Part shown: one piece after another, positions 24,247 to 33,040 of the stretch
Position numbering within the stretch: the first letter of the stretch is position 1
How the letters are laid out: every line of letters starts with the position of its first letter
From: Muribaculaceae bacterium
GTDB taxonomy: Bacteria; Bacteroidota; Bacteroidia; Bacteroidales; Muribaculaceae
DNA: 42,602 nucleotides
Direction: 5' to 3'
Assembly (NCBI GenBank): GCA_017621225.1
Contig: JAGATN010000024.1
Coordinates: 1 to 42,602, forward strand
Program-made: the position numbers and the translations under genes
The notes under the pieces: model-generated
Seen by the model: only the letters and a program-made list of their open reading frames with translations
What the model was told of the DNA's origin: nothing
The model's database searches: none

Positions 24247-26580
24247 TCAAAGCGCCGTATCAGCTGAATAGTTGCCTAAGGACGGTGGAATGGATTCTTT
24301 GCTTACGGCTCTTGTCGTTTCCGGCATAGGAGACATTACGAAGCGGAGTTCCGCCCCATTGCGGATATCATCATACGTTATATATGATTTGTCATGCAAT
24401 TTTCCATTCAGATAAAACTCCTTGACATATACATTCTCCTTACTCCAGTTGTCGGCTGTCATTTTCAAATCCTTGCCGTTGCTCATGTGCATTACGACCT
24501 TGGGCAAGGCAGGAGATCCGATATTGTATATATTGCTCGAAGGAGCGGTAGGATAAAATCCCATGCAGTTGAATATGTACCACGCCGACATTTGTCCGCA
24601 GTCATCGTTCCCGCTTAATGCATCAGGAGTGTTTCCATAAAACTTGTCGACCACTTCACGGACACGTTGCTGACATTTCCAAGGTTCTCCAATATAATTA
24701 TAGAGGTAACTAACCTGATGGCAAGGCTCATTGCCGTGCCAGTATGCCCCGATTCTGCCCCATATATCGTGAGCGCCCGGAATGTCTTCCGGCAACGCCA
24801 CATTGAAGAGCGAGTCCAATCGATGCTTATAAAGTTCCTTACCCATTAAATCAATGTGTCCTGCCACATCATGCGGCACGTACCATGTATATTGCACAGT
24901 GAAACCTTCGGTAATGTCACCCCACCCGTTGACAGAGCCCGGACCCTCATAAGCCACCGGCGAAAAAGGCGTTCGCCAGTTCCCGTCAGAATCCTTGCCT
25001 CGCATATAACCGGTTGATTTGTCGAATATGTTACGATAAGACAAGGCACGTTTAAAGAACCGTTCGTATTCCTCATCCTTGCCAAGCTTCTTTGCTGCCA
25101 TGGCTATGCAAAAGTCATCATAAGCATATTCAAGCGTTTTGGAAACCGATTCTTTCTCTTTCTCAAATGGAACATATCCTTTTTCCATATAGTCGGGCAG
25201 ACAGTCATAATTGGTATTGTCAGCAGTGGCCACCATTGCCTCGAATGCCTTCTCCTTATCAAATCCCGGTATATCCTTGACAATCATGTCCGCGAGCACA
25301 GAGACGGCATGATATCCGATCATACACCATGTCTCATTTCCGTAGAATGACCATATCGGCAACATATGTTCCACGCTCTGATCATAATGAGCCAGCATCG
25401 AATTAGCGATATCCGCCTGAACATCGGTCTGGACAAGATTGAAAAGAGGGTGAAGGGCACGATAGGTGTCCCAAAGGGAAAATACGGTGAGATTTCTGAA
25501 ATTATCCGAGGTATGTATGCCTTTGTCAAGTCCTCGGTATTTGCCGTCAGAATCCTCGAAAATGAATGGATGCAGGAAAGTGTGGTATACGGATGTGTAA
25601 AAAGTCTCCTTTTGATTCCTGTCGCCCTCGATCTCAAATTTGGCAAGCTGATCGTTCCAGGCAAGTTCGCCCTTTTTCTTTAGGCTCTCAAAAGAGTCGT
25701 TGTCAATCTCTCCAAGATTGGCAAGGGCTCCCTGTGCGCTGACTCCCGATATGGCCGTGCGGACTTCAATGGTGTCACCACTGTCAGATGGGAATTCAAG
25801 CGCAAGTTTTACATTCTTGCCATAAGTTTCAAGATCGCTTCTGAACCTGTTGGTGTTGTATATTACCGGTTTGTCGTCCATATAAATTCTTGCTTCCGAT
25901 ATCGATCGGGAAAAACGTGCGGCAAAATAAATATGACGCTCCGGACCCCAACCGTTCACAAGCTTATAACCGGTAATGGTCGAATCGTTTACAATTCTGA
26001 TATTAGCCCATTCACATTTGCTGCGAAGTGTGTGATTCAGGTCAAGTAGCAGCCATGCATTATCGGCCTTGGGATAAGTGAATTTCAATATGCCTGCACG
26101 ATTGCCTGCGGTCATTTCAGCTTTTGTGCCGTAATCATCAAGTTCAAGAGAATAGTAAGCCGGTGAAGCATTTTCTTTTGAGTGCGAATATCTTGAACGG
26201 TAGCCTTCATCTGGGTTTTCATGCGTTCCGGGGTTGAGATGCAAATCGCCCGTACCCGGCATGAAAAGGAAGTCACCAAGATCGGGGATTCCGGTTCCGC
26301 TCAGATGGGTTAGGCTGAAGCCCAAAACCGTTGGATGGTCATATTTATAGCCTGCGGCAGTGTCATAGTCGTCGAAGTCTGTATCAGGACTGATCTGTAT
26401 TCCTCCGAAAGGTATCTGTGCCCCCGGATAGACATTTCCAAAGCCTGAAGTTCCGACCAATGGATTGACATATTGAGTTAGGTCTTCAATGATAGTTTCT
26501 GAAGTGTTATCATCATTTTTGCAAGCATTCATATGAAGTGCGAGCACGGCGCAGAGTGTGTAATATAAAGTCTTTTTCAT
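24247..26580 (-). CDS. GH92 alpha-mannosidase lipoprotein
   Basis: A 777-residue exo-alpha-mannosidase of family GH92, which acts with calcium and single displacement and commonly trims N-glycans or yeast mannan. The N-terminus is a lipoprotein signal (MKKTLYYTLCAVLALHMNAC, Cys20), so it is anchored to a membrane surface or the periplasm. The start of the N-domain is TQYVNPLVGTSGFGNVYPGA. The catalytic (alpha/alpha)6 domain includes FSLWDTYRALHPLF, ITEGFTVQYTWYVPHD (general acid Glu) and the acidic site GNDDCGQMSAWYIF. It is 9 bases downstream of the BSP gene, and the pair form an operon. Codons appear more AT-rich than in neighbours, so acquisition by transfer is possible. Confidence 0.93.
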   Translation of the reverse strand: MKKTLYYTLCAVLALHMNACKNDDNTSETIIEDLTQYVNPLVGTSGFGNVYPGAQIPFGGIQISPDTDFDDYDTAAGYKYDHPTVLGFSLTHLSGTGIPDLGDFLFMPGTGDLHLNPGTHENPDEGYRSRYSHSKENASPAYYSLELDDYGTKAEMTAGNRAGILKFTYPKADNAWLLLDLNHTLRSKCEWANIRIVNDSTITGYKLVNGWGPERHIYFAARFSRSISEARIYMDDKPVIYNTNRFRSDLETYGKNVKLALEFPSDSGDTIEVRTAISGVSAQGALANLGEIDNDSFESLKKKGELAWNDQLAKFEIEGDRNQKETFYTSVYHTFLHPFIFEDSDGKYRGLDKGIHTSDNFRNLTVFSLWDTYRALHPLFNLVQTDVQADIANSMLAHYDQSVEHMLPIWSFYGNETWCMIGYHAVSVLADMIVKDIPGFDKEKAFEAMVATADNTNYDCLPDYMEKGYVPFEKEKESVSKTLEYAYDDFCIAMAAKKLGKDEEYERFFKRALSYRNIFDKSTGYMRGKDSDGNWRTPFSPVAYEGPGSVNGWGDITEGFTVQYTWYVPHDVAGHIDLMGKELYKHRLDSLFNVALPEDIPGAHDIWGRIGAYWHGNEPCHQVSYLYNYIGEPWKCQQRVREVVDKFYGNTPDALSGNDDCGQMSAWYIFNCMGFYPTAPSSNIYNIGSPALPKVVMHMSNGKDLKMTADNWSKENVYVKEFYLNGKLHDKSYITYDDIRNGAELRFVMSPMPETTRAVSKESIPPSLGNYSADTAL

Positions 26581-26589
26581 TGGTCAATA

Positions 26590-27408
26590 TTACTTTTTGT
26601 CACCGACGGCAATCTGATATTCATTCCAGAGATTCTCAATAGAATTTTCCGGCTTATCTCCGAGTATATGTTTCATAGCTCCGTCGAATGACCATGGAAT
26701 TACCTGCAGTGCGGAAGCATTGAATTTTTTAATGAAGTCCTTGTCTTTGTTGAGTTGCATCCAATACAGAAAATATCCTAATGTTCTATAACCGTTCATC
26801 CATGAACCGCCACGTGGACGGTCGTTAGAGTTGAAGTCCTGGTCGAAACATCCGCACGCCACTCTCACGGCGTCGGCAGTTCCCTCTATGAATGCCCAGT
26901 ACGGACTTTTGCCGTCATATTCGCCACATCCCTTGGGCTCAAGCTGGAATGCATGGGTAAGCTCATGATATATTACGCCACGTGTCTCGTAATCAAGTTT
27001 AAGGGTATCGTTTTCAACGAAACTTTTTTCAATCCAATCCGTACTGTAATCAATCTGAACAGTGTTGCCGCCTCCACTTTTATATGAAATTCCATCAAAC
27101 GCACGCACTACATAATTGATAGTATCGATGTTGGGAATGCTGTCGGAGGGAGAAAAGTATAATGTCTGAACCACACGTCGTGCGTTGTCAGTAATATATT
27201 TGTCAGGATCAGTTACGATTTTTTGGTAGATTTCTGCACCTTTTGTCCCAGGTGACGTTATCTTGAAATTGATAAATCCGGGATTAAAGTCAGTCCACTG
27301 GTGCCCTATTTCTATCGGTAAATGGTATTTCGATTGACGAGCCGTTTGATTGGCTGATAAAATTGATGATGCACTCAATATGGCTACTGCGATTAATATT
27401 TTTTTCAT
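26590..27408 (-). CDS. Basic secretory protein (BSP)-type zinc metallopeptidase
   Basis: A 272-residue exported protein with a signal peptide (about 1-19). It matches the plant-type BSP family (PF04450). The zinc motif HELTH is at 148-152, and the third ligand region IEGTADAVR follows, with NGYRTLGYFLYWM after it. In gut Bacteroidetes such peptidases occur with GH92 mannosidases. Here the two genes are 9 bases apart, which suggests combined attack on mannosylated proteins: peptide cleavage by one, mannose removal by the other. That functional pairing is inference. No lipobox is seen, so it may be periplasmic or released. Confidence 0.85.
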   Translation of the reverse strand: MKKILIAVAILSASSILSANQTARQSKYHLPIEIGHQWTDFNPGFINFKITSPGTKGAEIYQKIVTDPDKYITDNARRVVQTLYFSPSDSIPNIDTINYVVRAFDGISYKSGGGNTVQIDYSTDWIEKSFVENDTLKLDYETRGVIYHELTHAFQLEPKGCGEYDGKSPYWAFIEGTADAVRVACGCFDQDFNSNDRPRGGSWMNGYRTLGYFLYWMQLNKDKDFIKKFNASALQVIPWSFDGAMKHILGDKPENSIENLWNEYQIAVGDKK

Positions 27409-27418
27409 ATTCAGCAGA

Positions 27419-27586
27419 TTAATAAATATTTATAAACGAAAAAAGTTGCACAATCCGCAGATTATCAGCAAAGTAGCGGCCAAACCACCAAGAACCATCG
27501 ATCTGCTTATGCGCAATTTCACAACAAAGTTCGACAGAATCCTCTAAATCTGCAAGGATTTCGCCGGGAATCATGTGTGTTTTCAT
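27419..27586 (-). CDS. Short ORF, 55 aa, immediately upstream of the BSP gene
   Basis: An uninterrupted ATG-to-TAA frame ends 10 bases before the BSP start. The product begins MKTHMIPGEILADLEDSVE, has CCEIAHKQIDGSWWFGRYFAD in the middle and ends in a hydrophobic tail that reads like run-off sequence. I do not recognise it. The charged, tryptophan-containing first 45 residues look protein-like, while the last ten look random. It may be the N-terminal remnant of a larger gene lost when the BSP-GH92 pair arrived, or a leader ORF coupled to BSP translation. Confidence 0.3.
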   Translation of the reverse strand: MKTHMIPGEILADLEDSVELCCEIAHKQIDGSWWFGRYFADNLRIVQLFSFINIY

Positions 27587-27624
27587 TTTTTAGCTGCAAA
27601 TATGGCAATCAACGCCGTGGCTTA

Positions 27625-28308
27625 TCATATGGTGTAAATCACCCCGATGCCAAGCGTAATGATGTCCTTAAACGGTATGCGCCCGTTAAGTATCTTTTGG
27701 CGCACATACAAATCGCAAGTCGATACTTCGTAATACACCGACAGTTCCCTGCCGAGGTAGCGCCGATGCTCCGGTATGTTTAAGGTGACACGCTGCCCTA
27801 TGCCCAGATGAAATCGCACGCGACTCGAAAAGCCATAATACCCTTCCGGATAGCGATCGGGCTCCGACGACCAGAAGTCGCCGTGAAGTATCGAGTTTAT
27901 GCCCACCGAAACCACAAGAGGCTTTACGTCGACAAGATGCTCTCGAAACAGAGTCCAGGGCAAAAAGGACTCTTTGAGAGTGGCCGTCCAGTACGATTTG
28001 CCGTGATAACGTTTCGGTAGGTAACCTATGAGGATATGCGTTTCCCATTGATCGTGGCTACCGTAATCCCAACCGGGACCTACGGAAAACATTCCCGTAC
28101 CGCCGGCATACTGAATGGTGAACAGATTGGGTATAAGCCTGTTCCAATGCTCCATGCGCCGTTCCATGCGTTGATGGTAGCGTGCCAATGCGATGCTGTC
28201 GGAATACTCTGCGGCCATCACGCCGTCAGCGCCGAAGGCCGAAGCAATGGCAACAGACAGCAGGCACAGAGCCTTCTTGACATTAATATTCAACCACTTC
28301 CATTTCAT
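27625..28308 (-). CDS. Exported beta-barrel-like protein of unknown function
   Basis: About 227 residues from the ATG of MKWKWLN (28308). Residues 10-34 form a signal peptide (VKKALCLLSVAIASAFG...MAA). The mature part alternates hydrophobic and polar residues with many aromatics (GGTGMFSVGPGWDYG, THILIGYLPKRYHG, YYGFSSRVRFHLGIG) and ends in ITLGIGVIYTI, compatible with an outer-membrane barrel of about eight to ten strands. No family is recognised. It overlaps the upstream metallophosphoesterase by 26 bases, so the two are co-expressed. Confidence 0.65.
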   Translation of the reverse strand: MKWKWLNINVKKALCLLSVAIASAFGADGVMAAEYSDSIALARYHQRMERRMEHWNRLIPNLFTIQYAGGTGMFSVGPGWDYGSHDQWETHILIGYLPKRYHGKSYWTATLKESFLPWTLFREHLVDVKPLVVSVGINSILHGDFWSSEPDRYPEGYYGFSSRVRFHLGIGQRVTLNIPEHRRYLGRELSVYYEVSTCDLYVRQKILNGRIPFKDIITLGIGVIYTI

Positions 28309-29179
28309 AACCGTCGGCATCTATTTCAAAAACGAAAAAACAACGTTTGGCCATATTGGGACACTGATAAAACAGCAGATCGTCATTGTATATGTTATTT
28401 ATCGACAATCGGTGATTGTGACCGTTTATGCAAAAACCTCTTTTGTATGATTTAAAGGTTTGTTCAGGAACGCCCGCCGAAACCTCGAGCGTATCGTCGC
28501 CGTCGCTTATCCCCGGAAAATACCTGAGATAGTTGCGAAACGGCTTGGCTACATTATTGTTAAACTGTTCGTCGTACGGACAAGCGTGCATCACCACCAC
28601 CGTATGGGTCACGCTTCCGGGTTGTGAGGCATTAAGACTCGCCACCTCGACAGCATCGTTTTCAATGAAATCCAAGTCGGGCACGGGCTCAGAGTAATCA
28701 TATTCGAGTGCATTGGTGTTAAGGCACAGAAAATGAACGCCCGCCACGTTAAACGAATAGTTCTTGGCACCATAAACGTACTCAAACGTATAGTCGCCGT
28801 TGCCCAGGCAATCATGATTGCCTATCACGGCAAAGAACGGTATGCCGCTCTTTTCAAGCAGATCGCGGCACCACATAAACTCTTTCGGCAGGCCGAAGTC
28901 GGTTTGATCGCCACCATGTATTATAAAATCTATGTCGCCGCGTCGCTTTATGACACCGATGGCTTCATCAAGCTCATCGTACGACGTTTGCGTATCCGTC
29001 AGAAACACGAACTTCATAGGCAAAGACTTGACCGTCGACGAAATGCGGGCAATGTTCTGCCGATTCACGTCGATATTACCGTGAATATTAGACGCGTAAG
29101 GATGATATTCGAAATTATCGCATCCTTGCATCATACACGCCAATGCCACTGCCAACAATACATTTATTATAGTTTTCAT
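28283..29179 (-). CDS. Calcineurin-like metallophosphoesterase lipoprotein
   Basis: A 298-residue protein with a lipoprotein signal (ACMMQGC, Cys20). The metallophosphoesterase motifs follow in order: FLTDTQTS (a variant of DxH, with Gln for His), HGGDQTD, IGNHDCLG, VVMHACPYD and INGHNHRL. The first-motif histidine is replaced, but other metal ligands are present, so activity on phosphomonoesters or diesters remains likely. Being exported and lipid-anchored, it probably acts in the periplasm. It forms a two-gene unit with the barrel-like protein downstream. Confidence 0.82.
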   Translation of the reverse strand: MKTIINVLLAVALACMMQGCDNFEYHPYASNIHGNIDVNRQNIARISSTVKSLPMKFVFLTDTQTSYDELDEAIGVIKRRGDIDFIIHGGDQTDFGLPKEFMWCRDLLEKSGIPFFAVIGNHDCLGNGDYTFEYVYGAKNYSFNVAGVHFLCLNTNALEYDYSEPVPDLDFIENDAVEVASLNASQPGSVTHTVVVMHACPYDEQFNNNVAKPFRNYLRYFPGISDGDDTLEVSAGVPEQTFKSYKRGFCINGHNHRLSINNIYNDDLLFYQCPNMAKRCFFVFEIDADGYEMEVVEY

Positions 29180-29220
29180 AGCGTAAAATTAGCCAATAAA
29201 CCATTACTACATAACGTCAG

Positions 29221-29261
29221 TTGCCATTTTCGACACTAAATGTCCAAAAACGGCAATTTTT
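29221..29261. other. Long hairpin between the RAYT gene and the phosphoesterase gene
   Basis: TTGCCATTTT and AAAACGGCAA pair imperfectly, with an inner GACA-CTAAA-TGTC stem. A T tract follows on the plus strand, but no plus-strand gene precedes it. On the minus strand it lies 17 bases after the RAYT stop codon, so it may still serve as a processing or stop signal there. Confidence 0.4.
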
Positions 29262-29277
29262 CATCTACGACGAGCTG

Positions 29278-30186
29278 TCAAGACTGCGATATCATTCCGG
29301 CCAGCTTATTCATTGCGAGGCAGTCGGCCCGCGAGAGTGATGGGGAAATAGGTGGATTTGTAGGAGTAAGGATAAGCAGATTGCCGCCGGCGCAACGTGC
29401 AAAATCGTTGCCGGATGGTTTTTGTCGTTCTCCGAGAATTTCGTTGGAAATAAGAATTATTCGGCCATCAATTTCTTCGGCTTTCTTCCTGATCTCTTTT
29501 TCCTCCTTGCTTATGAATGGCGAGACAAGAACGCCGCCGTTGGCCACCACATGCATCCACTTGTTCCTATTGGCATCTTTTACGGCAGCCGAATCAGCTC
29601 GATGTATCACCACCTGCTCTTTGAAGGGATTGTTTAGAAGATGCATGTTTCCGTAGGCGTTTAATTGTATATTGCCGATAGTTATGGAATTTATCTTGCT
29701 GAAATATTGAGGGAATGCCCTTCTGACAGCAAGCCTGTAAGGATTTTCCCTGAGATATTTATAGATAGTGTCCAAGCTTCGTGAGTTGTAGATGATCTGG
29801 TCGTTGAAACCGAGCTCAAATATGCGCGAGGTTTGCGCTAATTCGGCCGCCTTGAATTTGAATCTGGCCAATTTTCTGCCAATGGCCTCGTCAAGCCTGT
29901 CGGTAGCGGCGATCACCATATGAAGATGATCGGGCATAAGAGCGTATTGAAACAGCTTTAGGGCAGGATGAAGATCCGAAATCAATCTGAGCGCTTGCTT
30001 GACTGCCCTGCCGGTTGGTGAAGCCGCGATATAAGAAGAACCCGGGGAACCAACAGGAATGCGAAAATCACCTGCAAGCCTCCCGAAAGCGGGCGCCTCC
30101 TTCGCTTTCAGCATAGTTATATGATAGATGCATTTGGAAGCATAATCATGAAAACGCGCCCGGTTGTTTCCGCTCCAATTCTTCAT
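29278..30186 (-). CDS. RAYT-type (Y1) transposase with DprA-like C-terminal domain
   Basis: A 302-residue protein starting at the ATG of MKNWSG. A longer frame would begin with TTG inside the REP palindrome. Residues 1-155 form a REP-associated tyrosine transposase domain: YHITMLK, the HUH motif MPDHLHM (His87, His89), and the catalytic-type tyrosine in YKYLRENPYRLA (Tyr144). Residues about 205-300 form a second domain (ANGGVLVSPFISKEEKEI, GRIILISNE, CAGGNLLILTP) that resembles the Rossmann-like SLOG fold of DprA. Typical RAYTs lack this part; I recall similar fusions in Bacteroidales. Two REP-like palindromes lie directly upstream. A housekeeping rather than invasive role is likely. Confidence 0.82.
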   Translation of the reverse strand: MKNWSGNNRARFHDYASKCIYHITMLKAKEAPAFGRLAGDFRIPVGSPGSSYIAASPTGRAVKQALRLISDLHPALKLFQYALMPDHLHMVIAATDRLDEAIGRKLARFKFKAAELAQTSRIFELGFNDQIIYNSRSLDTIYKYLRENPYRLAVRRAFPQYFSKINSITIGNIQLNAYGNMHLLNNPFKEQVVIHRADSAAVKDANRNKWMHVVANGGVLVSPFISKEEKEIRKKAEEIDGRIILISNEILGERQKPSGNDFARCAGGNLLILTPTNPPISPSLSRADCLAMNKLAGMISQS

Positions 30187-30205
30187 TCTGATTTGATTTT
30201 GATTG

Positions 30206-30225
30206 ATCAGGGCTGAAGCCCTGAT
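30206..30225. repeat. REP-like palindrome 1
   Basis: ATCAGGGCTGAAGCCCTGAT has a 9-bp perfect stem with a 2-base loop (GA). It lies 19 bases upstream of the RAYT start codon and has the same GGGCTNNAGCCC core as palindrome 2. Confidence 0.85.
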
Positions 30226-30253
30226 GTGGTGCAAAAATTGATTTTTGAAATGG

Positions 30254-30273
30254 CTCGGGGCTTAAGCCCCGAG
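30254..30273. repeat. REP-like palindrome 2
   Basis: CTCGGGGCTTAAGCCCCGAG is a perfect 20-base palindrome, 28 bases from palindrome 1 and 11 bases after the yifB stop. It can also act as the yifB terminator hairpin. The pair resembles a REPIN-like doublet. Confidence 0.85.
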
Positions 30274-30284
30274 TGTAGCCTGGT

Positions 30285-31841
30285 TCAGAAAGGCGTGGCG
30301 GTGGAGGCGCCCCACGACGAGCGGTCGAGGCTGCGATAGCTCACCGCCTCAAGCATATGGGTGGGGAGAATGTCGGGCGAGGCATCGAGGTCGGCTATCG
30401 TACGCGCCACTTTCAGTATGCGATCATAAGCCCTGGCACTCATTTCGAGACGAGTCATAGTGTCGCGCAATATGGCGAAGCTCTCGGCATTGAGTTGCGC
30501 ATACAAGTTAAGCAGACGCGAATTCATCTGCGCATTGCAATATATCCCCTTCTCATCGGCAAATCGCTTTGACTGGATGGCGCGCGCCCTGATCACTCGC
30601 GCCCTGATATCGGCACTCGGTTCGCCGGGCGCCGCCGTTGCCAACTCGTCAAACGGCACCGGCATTATCTCCACCTGCAAGTCGATGCGATCGAGCAACG
30701 GGCCGGAGATGCGATTGAGATATCGCTGAACCGCCCCGGGAGGACACTGACATTGCTTGGTGGGATGATTGTAGAATCCGCACGGGCACGGATTCATACT
30801 CGCCACGAGCATAAATCCGGCCGGATACTCTATCGAATACTTGGCTCGCGATATGCATATGCGCCTATCTTCAAGCGGCTGACGCATTACCTCAAGCACA
30901 TTACGCGAAAATTCGGGAAACTCGTCAAGGAAAAGCACTCCGTTATGCGCCAACGAAATTTCACCGGGCACCGGATTCGAACCGCCACCCACCAAAGCCA
31001 CCGGCGATATGGTGTGGTGTGGTGCGCGGAAAGGTCGCTGAGCCATAAGCCGCGATCCGCGCTTAAGCTTTCCGGCTACCGAATGTATCTTTGTAGTTTC
31101 AAGCGCCTCGTTAAGAGTCAATGGCGGCATTATCGACGGCAATCGCTTGGCCATCATCGACTTTCCGGCTCCCGGAGGGCCTACGAGCAATATATTGTGA
31201 CCGCCGGCGCATGCTACCTCAAACGCACGTTTCACGTTTTCCTGTCCTTTCACCTCCGAAAAGTCGAAATCAAAATCATAGACCGCAGCCGAAAACTCCT
31301 CGCGAGTATTGACGACAGTCGGGCTTAACGACTTTTTATCGGACAGAAAGTCAAGCACCTCGGCAAGATTTTCTACGCCATACACATCGAGATTGTTTAC
31401 CACCGCTGCTTCAGTAGCATTGGCCTTAGGCACTATCATGCCTTCAAATCCGAGCGAACGGGCAAGAATAGCCATTGGCAATACGCCGCGAACCGGCAAC
31501 ACCGAGCCGTCGAGCGACAATTCGCCCATTATCATATATCGCGACAACTTATCCGAAGGAAGCTTCTCGGCGCCGGCCATTACGCCCACAGCTATCGGAA
31601 GATCGTAGGCGGCACCCTCCTTGCGCACGTCGGCAGGACTCATGTTTATCACTATCTTGCGGCGCGGAAAGTCGCGTCCGGTTTGTGTCAACGCCGACTG
31701 AACACGTTGATAGCTCTCCTTTACGGCCGTGTCTGGGAGCCCTACGAGATTAAACGTAAACCCAACCTCCACGAGCACTTCTATGGTTACCACGATGGCA
31801 TCGATGCCTTGAACGGCAGCTCCAAAAACCTTTACAAGCAT
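30285..31841 (-). CDS. ComM/YifB-type Mg-chelatase-like AAA+ ATPase
   Basis: A 518-residue protein of the YifB/ComM family; ComM is a hexameric branch-migration helicase aiding recombination during transformation in other bacteria. The N-terminal ChlI-like domain (VKVFGAAVQGIDAIVVTIEVLVE, shortened here) is followed by Walker A GPPGAGKSMMAKRLP near residue 220, Walker B VLFLDEFPEF, and a zinc-like CPCGFYNHPTKQCQCPP segment. The C-terminal Mg_chelatase_C domain ends with SYRSLDR. The gene is complete. It follows the DUF4369 gene on the same strand after 82 bases and precedes the REP palindromes. Confidence 0.93.
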   Translation of the reverse strand: MLVKVFGAAVQGIDAIVVTIEVLVEVGFTFNLVGLPDTAVKESYQRVQSALTQTGRDFPRRKIVINMSPADVRKEGAAYDLPIAVGVMAGAEKLPSDKLSRYMIMGELSLDGSVLPVRGVLPMAILARSLGFEGMIVPKANATEAAVVNNLDVYGVENLAEVLDFLSDKKSLSPTVVNTREEFSAAVYDFDFDFSEVKGQENVKRAFEVACAGGHNILLVGPPGAGKSMMAKRLPSIMPPLTLNEALETTKIHSVAGKLKRGSRLMAQRPFRAPHHTISPVALVGGGSNPVPGEISLAHNGVLFLDEFPEFSRNVLEVMRQPLEDRRICISRAKYSIEYPAGFMLVASMNPCPCGFYNHPTKQCQCPPGAVQRYLNRISGPLLDRIDLQVEIMPVPFDELATAAPGEPSADIRARVIRARAIQSKRFADEKGIYCNAQMNSRLLNLYAQLNAESFAILRDTMTRLEMSARAYDRILKVARTIADLDASPDILPTHMLEAVSYRSLDRSSWGASTATPF

Positions 31842-31923
31842 AATGACAGATGTGTATTTGATAAAATGATTGATGTTGTTGTTTCAAGTTGTCACGGATA
31901 GTTCAGCCGATTCGCACCCCGGC

Positions 31924-32943
31924 TCAATGTAGGCGGTCGGTTATCAGCTTACGGGCGGTGGTTATCGAGCCTCCCCTGTACAGTTGCGTTCCAATCGAAT
32001 CGACCACGATGAAAAACGGATAACGCGGTATCGACAGCTGTCGCAACGACACCGAAGCCACCGTTCCGGGAGCCCATACCTGCCACCACTTGGCCGAATC
32101 GCCGTCGACCGACGTGCGCCACGATGACGAATCGGAAGCCAACGACACCTCAACCGCCTTAAACCGACGCAAAGGGTATCGTTCGACCAATTCAAACAAA
32201 CGCGGCACTATCGAATCGCGGCTGCGGCGATCGTCGGACACGAACGCCAGAAGTGAATAAGATTGCGCCGTAGGATGATACCTCACAACGGTGTCCTTAC
32301 GCTCATAGAGCGACATGGGCTTTATGTCGGCGCGTGCCTGCGACGACAATTGCGACGATAGCAACGCGTTGAAATTCTGCATCACCGTTTGCGGGCGCGC
32401 GGAAGGCTCCACGAGCCCCATGAGAGAGTCGGCAAGCAATTCATAGCCCGGCACGTAGAAATAAGCTACCATAAGAGCCGAAGAAGCCAGATTGTCACGA
32501 TTGTTCCCGACAAATTCAGCTATCGACTTATTAATGGCATCCACGTCCTTACGATCTATCAGCTCGGCATTTTCGCCCACGAATTTAGATATGTCGGCCG
32601 ACGGGCCATTGCCTTTTACCTGGGGATGCAACAGGTCGGCAATGTTGAACTTGCATTTCAGTTCATCGCCATTTTCAGCCACGACAGTTGCCAACGGAGT
32701 ACGTCCGCTCAAGGTCAGCGCCACGAGCGTAGGACTCTTTGACGCACCTTTGAGTTCGAACTTTCCATCCTCCAACGATACCACCTCGTGCTTAATCGAT
32801 CCGTTGGCATAATATATCATCTCGATCATCTGGGCGTCGGCGCCCTCAACTTCGCCTTTTATGCTGAATTCAGTCTTCTCGCTGCACGCCATCGACATGG
32901 CAAGCAGCACCACGAGCAAAACTATGACATTAAGTTTATTCAT
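31924..32943 (-). CDS. DUF4369 lipoprotein with degenerate thioredoxin-like C-terminus
   Basis: A 339-residue exported lipoprotein (signal to LAMSMAC, Cys20). Residues about 27-115 fit the DUF4369 beta-domain that precedes thioredoxin/TlpA domains in Bacteroidetes (FSIKGEVEGADAQMIEMIYY). The C-terminal 130 residues have a thioredoxin-fold pattern (SYSLLAFVSDDRRSRDS, LRQLSIPRYPFFIVVDSIGTQLYRG). The position where CxxC is expected reads SDDRRSRD, so no redox cysteines remain. It is probably not an oxidoreductase and may act as a binding or scaffold protein. A clear promoter lies upstream. Confidence 0.8.
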   Translation of the reverse strand: MNKLNVIVLLVVLLAMSMACSEKTEFSIKGEVEGADAQMIEMIYYANGSIKHEVVSLEDGKFELKGASKSPTLVALTLSGRTPLATVVAENGDELKCKFNIADLLHPQVKGNGPSADISKFVGENAELIDRKDVDAINKSIAEFVGNNRDNLASSALMVAYFYVPGYELLADSLMGLVEPSARPQTVMQNFNALLSSQLSSQARADIKPMSLYERKDTVVRYHPTAQSYSLLAFVSDDRRSRDSIVPRLFELVERYPLRRFKAVEVSLASDSSSWRTSVDGDSAKWWQVWAPGTVASVSLRQLSIPRYPFFIVVDSIGTQLYRGGSITTARKLITDRLH

Positions 32944-32967
32944 ACTCTAAAAATATCTTTATAACCA

Positions 32968-32998
32968 CAAATTTACGATTATCCCCCCATACGACAAA
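32968..32998 (-). promoter_or_regulatory. Promoter of the DUF4369 gene
   Basis: On the minus strand TTTG (32998-32995), a 19-base spacer and TAAATTTG (32975-32968) match the consensus. The start codon is 24 bases further on. Confidence 0.82.
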
Positions 32999-33040
32999 GC
33001 AAAAAAGAAAAACAAACCACATTTTGCGCCTCGGCGACCT

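Noticed and set aside
24041-27586. tRNA-Ala as the integration site of the GH92/BSP genes
   Set aside because: The tRNA 3' end faces the EEP gene, away from GH92, no repeated tRNA 3' segment was found beyond the genes, and no integrase is present.
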